Source: Mycobacterium sp.
GTDB lineage: Bacteria; Actinomycetota; Actinomycetes; Mycobacteriales; Mycobacteriaceae
Direction of reading: 5' to 3'
Assembly: GCA_016197405.1 (NCBI GenBank)
Contig: JACPVR010000021.1
Coordinates: 1 to 64,000 of the forward strand
Length of the DNA stretch: 64,000 nt
Shown here: positions 49,819 to 58,191 of the stretch, piece by piece
Layout: each line of letters begins with the position of its first letter
How positions within the stretch are numbered: the stretch's first letter is position 1
The notes under the pieces: generated by a model
The model's input: the letters and a program-made list of their open reading frames with translations, nothing else
Told to the model about the DNA's origin: nothing
The model's database searches: none
Made by a program: the position numbers and the translations under genes

Positions 49819-50063
49819 TGGCGCCGAAACGACCACCGCGAGCGCCCGCCAAGCCGCACCGAAATCTGCTGGCCGGACTGGATGTCGACCGGATCGACTA
49901 CAAGGACACCACCACCCTGCGGTTGTTCATCTCCGACCGTGGCAAGATCCGGTCGCGCCAGGTCACCGGACTGACGGTGCGCCAACAACGGCTGGTCGCG
50001 ATCGCGATCAAGAACGCCCGTGAGATGGCGCTGCTGCCGTACCCCGGCGCTCAGCGCGGATAG
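49818..50063 (+). CDS. rpsR2: zinc-independent ribosomal protein S18
   Basis: An 81-aa S18 paralogue: MAPKRPPRAPAKPHRN, LDVDRIDYKDTTTLRLFISD, then KIRSRQVTGLTVRQQRLVAI and AIKNAREMALLPYP. No cysteine. ATG 49818 overlaps the S14 stop by one base; GTG 49815 is the alternative. Its last 13 nt overlap the convergent gene at 50051. Confidence 0.94.
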   Translation: MAPKRPPRAPAKPHRNLLAGLDVDRIDYKDTTTLRLFISDRGKIRSRQVTGLTVRQQRLVAIAIKNAREMALLPYPGAQRG

Positions 50064-50773
50064 GCATAGGGATTGGCCGGAGCGTCCACCGGGTGGACAG
50101 CCGTGACGTTCAGGGTAGGGATGGGTGCCTGATCCGGTCGCCGCACGGCGGGCGTCACGACACCCACGGCCCGCACCCAGCTGTTGTCGGCCAGTGCCGA
50201 CGCGGCCTGTGCGGCGTTGCCCCGCAGATGGATTCGGGCCAACTGTGCGTCTGCGGCACAACACACGATGACGATGCGGCCCAGGTCGACCCCGGCCGGT
50301 TCGTGCAGCACGAACCCGGTGATGGTGACGGTCCGGCCGTTCAACGATCCCGATGTGTCGTTCGCCGCGCGCAACACCGCGTCCGGCAACGACACATCGG
50401 GAGCCGGACCGGCAGGCAGCGGCGGGAAATGGTGGTACGACGACGAATCGGCGGCCGTACTGACCGGGGGAGTGTTGGGCTGGGCCCGCAGCGCCGGCGG
50501 GCTGATGAAGATCAGCACCACCACCGGCACCGCGAGCAACCACGGCGACCCGCTTCGGTGGCCGTGCCCGTCATCGTGTGCGGAGGCCGGGCCGCCCCGG
50601 CGCAGGTCGGCGGCGATCGCCGCGAGCGCCAGCACCATCAGGAACGCCGCGGTGCCCAGCAGCCACGGCAGCTGGCCCGGTTTCACGTAACGCGTGAACG
50701 CTCCGCTAGCGCAGATCAATCCGAGGCTGACACCGACAAGCAACAGCAGCGTGTTCTCGGATTCGCGGGTCAC
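50051..50773 (-). CDS. TIGR03943-family (YcgQ-like) membrane-anchored protein
   Basis: A 240-aa protein with two to three N-terminal hydrophobic segments (TLLLLVGVSLGLICASGAF, LPWLLGTAAFLMVLALAAIA, WLLAVPVVVLIFISPPAL) and an extracytoplasmic C-terminal domain containing VTITGFVLHEP and a conserved Cys pair (RIVIVCCAADAQ). A His/Asp-rich loop (AHDDGHGHRSG) lies between helices and might bind metal. It overlaps the permease gene by 4 nt and is its usual partner. The transported substrate is unknown; the adjacent zinc-starvation genes and the His/Cys residues make a metal possible. Confidence 0.82.
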   Translation of the reverse strand: MTRESENTLLLLVGVSLGLICASGAFTRYVKPGQLPWLLGTAAFLMVLALAAIAADLRRGGPASAHDDGHGHRSGSPWLLAVPVVVLIFISPPALRAQPNTPPVSTAADSSSYHHFPPLPAGPAPDVSLPDAVLRAANDTSGSLNGRTVTITGFVLHEPAGVDLGRIVIVCCAADAQLARIHLRGNAAQAASALADNSWVRAVGVVTPAVRRPDQAPIPTLNVTAVHPVDAPANPYAYPR

Positions 50774-51783
50774 ACCGCACCGCCGAGCAATACCAGCCCG
50801 ACCCCGGTCGCCGCCGCCGTGGCCACCACGAAGGTCGCCGGCGCGAACCGCACCGCGAACGCCCTGCCGAAGACGCCGGCCTGCATCGCGAAGAGCTTCA
50901 GATCGACGGCCGGACCGACCACCAGGAACACCAGCCGCGGGAGGAGCGGAACCATCGTCATGCTCGCCGCAACGAACGCATCAGCCTCCGAGCACAGCGC
51001 CAGCACCACCGCGAGGGTCGCCATCACCAGCACGCCCAGCAGCAGATGAGTGGCGAGATGGGAGAAAATCCACGGTGGCACCAGCACATGCAATGCCGCG
51101 GCGGCGAGCGCGCCCACCACCAGATACGCAGCGGCCTGCAGGAAGTCGTGCCGTGCGGTCTCGATGAAAACCGTCCACCGCGATGCCGACGCGTCATGCG
51201 GTGCAGGCAGCCGCCGGGTGACCCACTCGTCGCGGCCCCATCGCAGCCACAACCAGCCCATCACCACGGCCGTCAGCAGCGAGGCCAGTACCCGCGCCAA
51301 TACGAACTGCGGCTGTCCGGGGAAGGCCACCGATGTCGCGATGACCACCACCGGGTTGATGGCAGGCGCGGCCAACAGGAAGGTCAGCGCGGCCGCGGCG
51401 GTTGTCCCGCCGTCACCGTAGAGCCGCCGTGCCACCGGCACCGACCCGCACTCGCAGCCGGGAAGGGCCGCACCGCCGACCCCGGCGGCCAGGACCGCCA
51501 CCGACGGCCTGCCGGGCAGCCAGCGACGCAACCGCTCCGGTGTGACGAACACCGCGATGAGTCCACTGACGACCACACCGAGCGCCAGGAACGGCACCGC
51601 CTGTACGAAGACACCACTGAACACCGTCGCCGCGGTCGCCCACGCCGGGCTGGCGCTGACCGCGTCGTGCAAGAACCCGCCGAGCAGTGCGAAGAGCAAC
51701 AGGCCGCCGATGAGCACACCCATGGACCCGACCCGCAGCCGGCGTCTGGACTCCACTGGGTGCACGCGCACATTGTGGGGCAC
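50770..51783 (-). CDS. permease of the UPF0718/DUF318 (YcgR-like) family
   Basis: A 337-aa protein with eight or more helices. Signature stretches are VQAVPFLALGVVVSGLIAVF, GGAALPGCECGSVPVARRL with a conserved Cys-Glu-Cys, TFLLAAPAINPVVVIATSVA and VLALCSEADAFVAASM. The family is predicted to move small molecules or metals across the membrane, but the substrate is not established. A GTG start at 51783 is used; ATG 20 codons downstream is possible. It begins 18 nt after the thiolase-like gene stop, so it may share that transcript. Confidence 0.85.
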   Translation of the reverse strand: MPHNVRVHPVESRRRLRVGSMGVLIGGLLLFALLGGFLHDAVSASPAWATAATVFSGVFVQAVPFLALGVVVSGLIAVFVTPERLRRWLPGRPSVAVLAAGVGGAALPGCECGSVPVARRLYGDGGTTAAAALTFLLAAPAINPVVVIATSVAFPGQPQFVLARVLASLLTAVVMGWLWLRWGRDEWVTRRLPAPHDASASRWTVFIETARHDFLQAAAYLVVGALAAAALHVLVPPWIFSHLATHLLLGVLVMATLAVVLALCSEADAFVAASMTMVPLLPRLVFLVVGPAVDLKLFAMQAGVFGRAFAVRFAPATFVVATAAATGVGLVLLGGAV

Positions 51784-51801
51784 AAACCTGTGCCCCCAGA
51801 T

Positions 51802-52998
51802 TCAGCGAGCGACGATCACCGACGAGCCGTGGCCGAACAGGCCCTGGTTGGCGGTGACGCCGACGGTGGCGCCTTCCACCTGACGACCGGTCGCCTGGCC
51901 CTTGAGCTGCCAGGTCAATTCGCAGACCTGCGCGATCGCCTGGGCGGGGATGGCCTCACCGAAACAGGCCAGGCCGCCGGAGGCGTTGACCGGGACGCGT
52001 CCGCCGATGGTGGTGGCGCCGCTGCGCAACAGCGCCTCGGCCTCACCTCTGGCGCACAGTCCGAGGTGTTCGTACCAGTCGAGTTCCAGCGCGGTGGACA
52101 GGTCGTAGACCTCGGCCAGGCTGACGTCCTCGGGACCGATGCCGGCCTCGGCGTACGCCGCGTCCAGGATCTGATCCTTGAAGACCCGCTCCGGTGCGGC
52201 CACCACGGCGGTGGAATCCGTTGCGATGTCCGGCAATTCGGGCAGGTGCTGCGGGTAGCGCGGAGTCACCGTGCTGACGGCACGCACCGAGGGCACACCG
52301 TCGGTCGACCCGAGATGCTTACGGGCGAACTCCGCGCTGGCGACGATGAGCGCTGCCGCACCGTCGGAGGTAGCGCAGATGTCGAACTGCCGCAACGGAT
52401 CGGCCACCACGGGGCTGGCCAGCACATCCTCGACCGACGCCTCCTTGTGGTAGCGGGCGTAGGGGTTGTTCAGGCCGTGCCGGGAGTTCTTCACCTTGAC
52501 CTGGGCGAAGTCCTCCGACGTCGCGCCGTACAGGTCCATCCGGCGCCGGGCGAGCAGCGCGAAATACACCGGGTTCATCGCACCGATCAGGTGGAAGCGC
52601 TGCCAGTCCGGGTCGTTCTTGCGTTCCCCGCCCACCGGTGCGAAGGCACCCTTGGGGGTGGTGTCGGCGCCGATGACCAGGGCGACATCGCAGAAGCCGG
52701 CCAGGATCTGTGCGCGCGCACTCTGCAGGGCCTGCGAGCCGCTGGCGCAGGCCGCGTAGCTCGAGCTGACGGGGACACCGTTCCAGCCCAGTTTCTGGGC
52801 GAAGGTCGACCCGGCGATGAAGCCCGGGTAGCCGTTTCGGATGGTGTCAGCGCCGGCGACCAGCTGGATCTGGCGCCAGTCCAGGCCGGCTTCGGCCAGT
52901 GCCGCGCGGGCGGCCACCACACCGTATTCGGTGAAGTCGCGTCCCCATTTACCCCAGGGGTGCATACCGGCACCCAGGATGTACACCGGTTCGGTCAC
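51802..52998 (-). CDS. SCP2-thiolase-like protein (lipid-transfer/aldolase type, Rv1627c homologue)
   Basis: A 398-aa thiolase-fold protein. The catalytic-type Cys lies in SSYAACASGSQALQSA; NASGGLACFGEAIPA and VTANQGLFGHGSSVIV form the C-terminal active-site region. Members paired with a DUF35 protein, such as Ltp2 in sterol breakdown, can act as retro-aldolases on side-chain CoA thioesters; true acyltransferase activity is less likely. The upstream DUF35 gene overlaps by 4 nt (GTGA), so the two probably form a complex. Counterpart of Rv1627c. Substrate not readable. Confidence 0.88.
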   Translation of the reverse strand: MTEPVYILGAGMHPWGKWGRDFTEYGVVAARAALAEAGLDWRQIQLVAGADTIRNGYPGFIAGSTFAQKLGWNGVPVSSSYAACASGSQALQSARAQILAGFCDVALVIGADTTPKGAFAPVGGERKNDPDWQRFHLIGAMNPVYFALLARRRMDLYGATSEDFAQVKVKNSRHGLNNPYARYHKEASVEDVLASPVVADPLRQFDICATSDGAAALIVASAEFARKHLGSTDGVPSVRAVSTVTPRYPQHLPELPDIATDSTAVVAAPERVFKDQILDAAYAEAGIGPEDVSLAEVYDLSTALELDWYEHLGLCARGEAEALLRSGATTIGGRVPVNASGGLACFGEAIPAQAIAQVCELTWQLKGQATGRQVEGATVGVTANQGLFGHGSSVIVAR

Positions 52999-53441
52999 GG
53001 GATCCTCCAGGCGTAGGTCAGGCGCTGCACGCCGTCGTCATCGGTATAGAGCGGCATCAGCGCGAGCTCCATCTCCATACCGACCTTGAGGTCGGCGGCC
53101 AGGGTGCCCTCGACGACCTTGGCGAGCACGATGAGGCCTTCATCGGCAAGCTCGACAGCGGCGATCGCGAAGGGCTCGAACGGGTCCGGCGCCGGGTACG
53201 GCGCGGGTGGCGGATAGCGGTTCTCGGTGTAACTCCACACCGTGCCGCGCCGCGACAGTGCGACGGGCTCAAGTACGTCGCTGTCGCAGGCGGGGTTGGG
53301 GCAGTTGTTGGCCCGCGGCGGGAAGACGTAGGTGCCGCATTGCGGGCACTTCCCCCCGATCAGATGCGGTGAACCGGTCTCATCGGTATCCCACCAACCC
53401 TCGATCGCGGGCTGACTGGCGGCGTCGGTAGCTCCTGGCAC
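52995..53441 (-). CDS. DUF35 (Zn-ribbon and OB-fold) acyl-CoA-associated protein, Rv1628c homologue
   Basis: A 148-aa protein. The N-terminal rubredoxin-like zinc ribbon is CPQCGTYVFPPRANNCPNPAC (two Cys pairs), followed by an OB-fold (GTVWSYTENRY, FAIAAVELADEGLIVLAKVV). DUF35 proteins supply substrate-binding and structural support to thiolase-like partners. GTG 53441 is chosen because a -10 box lies 6 nt upstream; the frame is open further upstream to 53534 without a site. It overlaps the thiolase-like gene downstream. Confidence 0.9.
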   Translation of the reverse strand: MPGATDAASQPAIEGWWDTDETGSPHLIGGKCPQCGTYVFPPRANNCPNPACDSDVLEPVALSRRGTVWSYTENRYPPPAPYPAPDPFEPFAIAAVELADEGLIVLAKVVEGTLAADLKVGMEMELALMPLYTDDDGVQRLTYAWRIP

Positions 53442-53447
53442 CCGGTC

Positions 53448-53453
53448 AGCGTA
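53448..53453 (-). promoter_or_regulatory. -10 box of the DUF35/thiolase operon (leaderless)
   Basis: On the reverse strand TACGCT, a 6-nt spacer and GTG 53441 place +1 on the start codon. Confidence 0.6.
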
Positions 53454-53580
53454 ACGGAGATCGGCGGTGAAACTGAAACGTGTTGCAGTTCGTTTCCACG
53501 TGCTGCTCGGGCTCCTCGTGCCGCGCCGTCCCACTTCGCGTTTTCGCCGAAAGTACGCCGCAGCGCCGCAGTTGAGGTGT

Positions 53581-53586
53581 TAGTTT
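53581..53586 (+). promoter_or_regulatory. -10 box of the glycosyltransferase gene
   Basis: TAGTTT with a 7-nt spacer before ATG 53594 and no ribosome-binding site suggests a leaderless or nearly leaderless transcript. Confidence 0.45.
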
Positions 53587-53593
53587 CGGCCAC

Positions 53594-54508
53594 ATGGGGG
53601 GCGGACTTGGGGACCCGTCGTGCACGTCGGACGGGGTCGACATCAGTGTGGTCATTCCATGCCGTAACGGGGCGGGCACTCTCGGTGCGCAATTGGACGC
53701 GTTGCTCGCGCAACAGACCGGCGCCACCTTCGAGGTCATCGTCGCCGACAACGGTTCGACAGATGCGACCGCGGAGCTGGTCAGGCGTTACGGCGAGCGC
53801 GATCCACGGGTGAAACTGGTCGACGCGTCTCGGGCACCGGGTGCCAACGTCGGCCGCAATGTCGGCGTACGGGCGGCGCGCGGTCGGTTCATCCTGCTGA
53901 CCGACGCCGACGATCTGGTCCATCCCGGGTGGATCGAGGCCTACTGGCAGGCGTTCTCCCACGGTGCACACAGTGCGGGCGGCGCGCTGATCCGGGTCCT
54001 TGCCGGCGGGAAGGTGCTGTCCCGGGAGAGCCGGTTGTATCGGCCGCTTGCCGGCCGGGGTGTCACTTTCGCCAACGCGACGAACTGCGGTTTCAGCGCC
54101 GCGGCGTTTCATCGGGTCGGCGGGTTCGACGAATCGTTCATCGGCGGTGCGGACGAGGTCGATTTCTACTGGCGGCTCGCCGAGGCCGGCTACGAGCTGG
54201 TGCTGGTGCCCGAGGCCAAGGTCGACAAGCTCATGCACACCGACCTCGACGACGCGTTTCGCCAGCAGTTCAACTTCGGCCGGGGCGAGACGCGGCTGAT
54301 GCAGAAGTTCCGGCCCCGGTTGGTGACTCCGCTGACGCTTCTGGCCTTGTGCGGTGTCGTGGTCTGGTTCGGCGTGTGGGCCACGGTGGCGAGGCTGACA
54401 CCTCGATGGCGCAGGCATGCGACCAATACGGTGGCGTGGAATCTCGGATTCCTCACCGAGGCCGTGCGGTTGCGATCCGGGACCGGGCATTCGGCGGCGC
54501 AACTGTGA
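53594..54508 (+). CDS. family 2 glycosyltransferase
   Basis: A 304-aa GT-A fold enzyme. The nucleotide-sugar motif is DISVVIPCRNGAGTLGAQL followed by VIVADNGSTDATAEL; the metal-binding DXD-like motif is LLTDADDLVHPGW; the acceptor region has GGADEVDFYWRLAEAGYEL, similar to ED-type motifs. One membrane helix follows near the end (LTLLALCGVVVWFGVWATVA). It probably transfers a sugar to a cell-envelope glycan or lipid. Divergent from the DUF35 gene and 111 nt upstream of polA. Confidence 0.88.
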   Translation: MGGGLGDPSCTSDGVDISVVIPCRNGAGTLGAQLDALLAQQTGATFEVIVADNGSTDATAELVRRYGERDPRVKLVDASRAPGANVGRNVGVRAARGRFILLTDADDLVHPGWIEAYWQAFSHGAHSAGGALIRVLAGGKVLSRESRLYRPLAGRGVTFANATNCGFSAAAFHRVGGFDESFIGGADEVDFYWRLAEAGYELVLVPEAKVDKLMHTDLDDAFRQQFNFGRGETRLMQKFRPRLVTPLTLLALCGVVVWFGVWATVARLTPRWRRHATNTVAWNLGFLTEAVRLRSGTGHSAAQL

Positions 54509-54606
54509 CCAGCGGCTGCAACGGCCGGTTACGGTGTCCGATCGGCGCGGTGGCGCGCGTCCCGGTCGGCATGGCCCGCGAGCACCTGCGTGTCGGAGCG
54601 GGTGCC

Positions 54607-54612
54607 TAGAGT
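54607..54612 (+). promoter_or_regulatory. -10 box of polA
   Basis: TAGAGT with a 7-nt spacer before GTG 54620; no Shine-Dalgarno site is visible, so a leaderless transcript is likely. Confidence 0.45.
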
Positions 54613-54619
54613 TGAGGCC

Positions 54620-57352
54620 GTGAGCCCCGCCAAAACCGCATCAAGGACCACGTCTGCTTCGGCGAAAGCCGACGCCAAACCAACATTGATGCTGCTCGAC
54701 GGCAACTCGCTGGCCTTCCGGGCGTTCTACGCGCTGCCTGCCGAGAACTTCAAGACCCAGGGCGGGCTGACCACCAACGCCGTCTACGGGTTCACCGCCA
54801 TGCTCATCAACCTGCTGCGCGACGAGGGACCCACCCATATCGCGGCGGCGTTCGACGTTTCCCGGCAGACCCACCGTTCCGAGAAGTACCCGGAGTACAA
54901 GGCCAACCGGTCGGCCACCCCCGACGAGTTCCGCGGGCAGATCGACATCACCAAAGAAGTGCTTGTCGCCCTGGGCATCACGGTGCTGGCCGAGCCCGGT
55001 TTCGAGGCCGACGACATCATCGCGACACTGGCCACCCAGGCCGAGAACGAGGGCTACCGGGTTCTGGTGGTCACCGGGGACCGGGACTCGCTGCAGCTGG
55101 TCAGTGACGATGTGACGGTGCTGTACCCGATCAAGGGCGTCAGCGAGCTGACCCGGTTCACCCCGGAGGCGGTCCAGGCCAAATACGGGCTCACGCCGCG
55201 GCAGTACCCGGATTTCGCGGCGCTGCGCGGCGACCCCAGCGACAACCTGCCCGGGATCCCGGGCGTGGGGGAGAAGACCGCCACCAAGTGGATCGCCGAG
55301 TACGGCTCGCTGCAGTCGCTTGTCGACAACGTCGACGCCGTCAAAGGCAAGGTCGGCGACGCGCTGCGCGCGCATCTGTCCGGTGTGATCCTCAACCGCG
55401 ATCTCACCGAACTGGTCAAGGACGTCCCGCTGGCGCAGACGCCGGACACGCTGCGGATGCAGCCCTGGGACCGCGACCATATTCACCGGTTGTTCGACGA
55501 CCTGGAGTTCCGGGTGCTGCGCGACCGCCTCTTCGACACCCTGGCATCGGCCGACCCCGAGGTCGACGAGGGTTTCGATGTCCGCGGCGGCGCGCTCGAG
55601 CCCGGCACGGTCAGCGCGTGGCTGGCCGAACACGCCTCCGACGGCAAGCGGGCCGGTGTCGCCGTGGTGGGCACTCATCTGGCGTTCGACGGGGATGCGA
55701 CCGCCATCGCGATCGCCGCCGCCGATGGTGAGGGCTGCTATATCGACACCACGACCCTGACCGCCGAGGACGACGCCGCGCTGGGCCAATGGCTGGCCGC
55801 GACCGACAAACCCAAAGCGCTGCACGAGGCGAAGCTGGCCATCCACGATCTGGCCGGTCGAGGCTGGTCGCTGGCCGGCGTGACATCCGATACCGCGCTG
55901 GCGGCATACCTGGTGCGCCCCGGCCAGCGCAGCTTCACTCTCGACGACCTCTCGCTACGCTATCTGCGTCGTGAATTGCGTGCCGACAACCCTGAGCAAC
56001 AACAACTTTCGCTGCTCGACGATGAGGAGGGCGTCGACGATCAGGCCGTGCAGACGCTGATCCTGCGGGCCAGGGCCGTCACCGACCTGGCCGATGCGCT
56101 CGACGAGGAACTGACCCGCATCGACTCGTCGGCGCTGCTCGGCGATATGGAGCTGCCGGTGCAGACCGTGCTGGCCGAGTTGGAATCGGTCGGCATCGCC
56201 GTCGACCTGGACCGGCTGACGCAACTGCAGAGCACCTTCGGCGATGCGATCCGTGATGCCGCCGAGGCCGCCTACGGTGTCATCGGCAAGCAGATCAACC
56301 TCGGTTCGCCCAAACAGCTGCAGGTGGTGCTGTTCGACGAACTCGAGATGCCCAAGACCAAGCGCACCAAGACCGGCTACACCACTGACGCGGACGCGCT
56401 CCAAGGTCTTTTCGACAAGACCGGGCACCCGTTCCTGCAGCATCTGCTGACCCATCGTGATGTCACGCGCCTCAAGGTCACCGTCGACGGTCTGCTCGGT
56501 GCGGTGGCCACGGACGGACGTATTCACACCACCTTCAACCAGACCATCGCAGCGACCGGCAGGCTGTCGTCCACCGAGCCCAACCTGCAGAACATCCCGA
56601 TCCGGACCGAGGCGGGCCGCGAGATCCGGGACGCTTTTGTGGTCGGCGACGGTTACGCCGAGCTGATGACGGCCGACTACAGCCAGATCGAGATGCGCAT
56701 CATGGCGCATCTGTCCAAGGACGCCGGCCTCATCGAAGCGTTCAACACCGGAGAGGACCTGCATTCGTTCGTCGCGGCGCGGGCCTTCGGTGTCGAGATC
56801 GCCGATGTGACACCGGAACTGCGTCGTCGGGTCAAGGCGATGTCCTACGGTCTGGCGTACGGGCTGTCGGCATACGGTCTGGCATCGCAGCTCAAGATCT
56901 CCACCGAAGAGGCCAAGGACCAGATGGAGTCCTACTTTGCCCGGTTCGGCGGCGTGCGCGACTACCTGCAGTCGGTCGTCGACCAGGCCCGCAAGGACGG
57001 TTACACCTCCACGGTGCTGGGCCGTCGCCGCTACCTGCCCGAACTCGACAGCAGTAATCGCAATGTCCGTGAGGCCGCGGAACGGGCCGCGCTCAACGCG
57101 CCGATCCAGGGCAGTGCCGCCGACATCATCAAGGTCGCGATGATCGAGGTCGACCGCGCTCTGCGCGAGGCCAAGCTCAAGACCCGGATGTTGCTGCAGG
57201 TGCACGACGAACTGTTGCTCGAGGTGGTCGAGGGGGAGCGCGAGCAGGTCGAGGCTCTGGTCCGCGACAAGATGGGCGGCGCCTACCCGCTCGACGTGCC
57301 GCTCGAGGTCTCGGTCGGGTACGGCCGCAGCTGGGACGCCGCGGCACACTGA
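54620..57352 (+). CDS. polA: DNA polymerase I
   Basis: A 910-aa enzyme for gap filling and RNA-primer removal. The N-terminal 5' nuclease domain has LMLLDGNSLAFRAFYALPA, VVTGDRDSLQLV and GDPSDNLPGIPGVGEKTA. The central 3'-5' exonuclease domain lacks clear catalytic carboxylates, as in other mycobacterial PolA. The polymerase domain contains motif A LMTADYSQIEMRIMAHLS, motif B RRRVKAMSYGLAYGLSAYG and motif C LLQVHDELLLEV. Ends in VGYGRSWDAAAH. GTG 54620 gives the family N-terminus SPAKTAS and fits the promoter; a longer frame to 54590 is not supported. Confidence 0.97.
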   Translation: MSPAKTASRTTSASAKADAKPTLMLLDGNSLAFRAFYALPAENFKTQGGLTTNAVYGFTAMLINLLRDEGPTHIAAAFDVSRQTHRSEKYPEYKANRSATPDEFRGQIDITKEVLVALGITVLAEPGFEADDIIATLATQAENEGYRVLVVTGDRDSLQLVSDDVTVLYPIKGVSELTRFTPEAVQAKYGLTPRQYPDFAALRGDPSDNLPGIPGVGEKTATKWIAEYGSLQSLVDNVDAVKGKVGDALRAHLSGVILNRDLTELVKDVPLAQTPDTLRMQPWDRDHIHRLFDDLEFRVLRDRLFDTLASADPEVDEGFDVRGGALEPGTVSAWLAEHASDGKRAGVAVVGTHLAFDGDATAIAIAAADGEGCYIDTTTLTAEDDAALGQWLAATDKPKALHEAKLAIHDLAGRGWSLAGVTSDTALAAYLVRPGQRSFTLDDLSLRYLRRELRADNPEQQQLSLLDDEEGVDDQAVQTLILRARAVTDLADALDEELTRIDSSALLGDMELPVQTVLAELESVGIAVDLDRLTQLQSTFGDAIRDAAEAAYGVIGKQINLGSPKQLQVVLFDELEMPKTKRTKTGYTTDADALQGLFDKTGHPFLQHLLTHRDVTRLKVTVDGLLGAVATDGRIHTTFNQTIAATGRLSSTEPNLQNIPIRTEAGREIRDAFVVGDGYAELMTADYSQIEMRIMAHLSKDAGLIEAFNTGEDLHSFVAARAFGVEIADVTPELRRRVKAMSYGLAYGLSAYGLASQLKISTEEAKDQMESYFARFGGVRDYLQSVVDQARKDGYTSTVLGRRRYLPELDSSNRNVREAAERAALNAPIQGSAADIIKVAMIEVDRALREAKLKTRMLLQVHDELLLEVVEGEREQVEALVRDKMGGAYPLDVPLEVSVGYGRSWDAAAH

Positions 57353-57359
57353 CTCGGGA

Positions 57360-58058
57360 TCAGCGAAGGAAGCAGCCGAGGTAGTCGACGCTGGCGCGGG
57401 TCATCTCGGCGAGCATCTTCTTGTCGCCGGCGGGGTCGTTGCGGTAGGCGAGGTCCAGACCCTTGTCGAGCATGCCGACGAAGATCTGCGTGACGATGCT
57501 CAACGGCACATCGGGTGCGTCGGGACGGGGTTGCGTGGCGCTGGCGGCGAGGTAGGCGGCGAGCGCGTCGTCGTGGAAGCGGTTGGCTTGCAGCATGCGC
57601 CCGGTGAACTCGGTGGAGAACCACAGTGATCTGAAACCCGGTGAGGCGTCGAAGAATTCGATCACGGTGTCGATTCCGGCGATCGCGGTGGTGCGCCAGT
57701 CCGGGCCGGCCAGGCTGAATCCGGCGTCATCCAGTTCGCGATCCAGCCGGATCAGGCCGCTGACCATGACCTCCTGCAGAAGAGCTTCCCGGTCGTCGAA
57801 GAAGTTGTAGAGCCAGCCGATCGAGACCTCCGCACGCGCGGCCACCGACGTCGTCGTCACGGCCTCGGGTCCGACCTCGTCCAGGAACGCGGCGGTGGCC
57901 TGCAGGACACGATCCAGCTTGTCCTGACTGCGCGCCTGGACTGCGCTGCGACGGGCGCCGACCTGCGAGGTCATGGGAATCATCAAGTCCGCCAGGCGGT
58001 CCGGTGTAATGAGCCCTTTACCGACGGGCATCGCACCCGAAACCTGAGACTGATTCAC
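57360..58058 (-). CDS. TetR family transcriptional regulator
   Basis: A 232-aa regulator with a longer than usual N-terminal arm (about 45 residues). The DNA-binding part is VLQATAAFLDEVGPEAVTTT, SVAARAEVSIGWLYNFFDDR and EALLQEVM, the normal TetR pattern. The C-terminal half includes a helical ligand domain (GFRSLWFSTEFTGRMLQ). It is divergent from the PhyH/RidA/permease cassette across 133 nt and probably controls it. Its stop lies 7 nt after the convergent polA stop. The ligand is likely the compound handled by the cassette. Confidence 0.9.
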   Translation of the reverse strand: MNQSQVSGAMPVGKGLITPDRLADLMIPMTSQVGARRSAVQARSQDKLDRVLQATAAFLDEVGPEAVTTTSVAARAEVSIGWLYNFFDDREALLQEVMVSGLIRLDRELDDAGFSLAGPDWRTTAIAGIDTVIEFFDASPGFRSLWFSTEFTGRMLQANRFHDDALAAYLAASATQPRPDAPDVPLSIVTQIFVGMLDKGLDLAYRNDPAGDKKMLAEMTRASVDYLGCFLR

Positions 58059-58191
58059 TTTCAGCTGTCACCTTCCTACGGGCGCCGCCTCAATGCCGAA
58101 GCACCCGAGTCCACTGGGATTGCTCGACTCTAGCCGACCGAGGCCCCGTCGCCGTGCGCCTCGAACACCCCTCACACCGTGGAGTATCAGC

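Noticed and set aside
58100..58135. GAGTC-N13-GACTC as a TetR operator upstream of the PhyH cassette
   Set aside because: Arms of 5 bp with a 13-nt gap are expected by chance and are not placed on a recognisable promoter.
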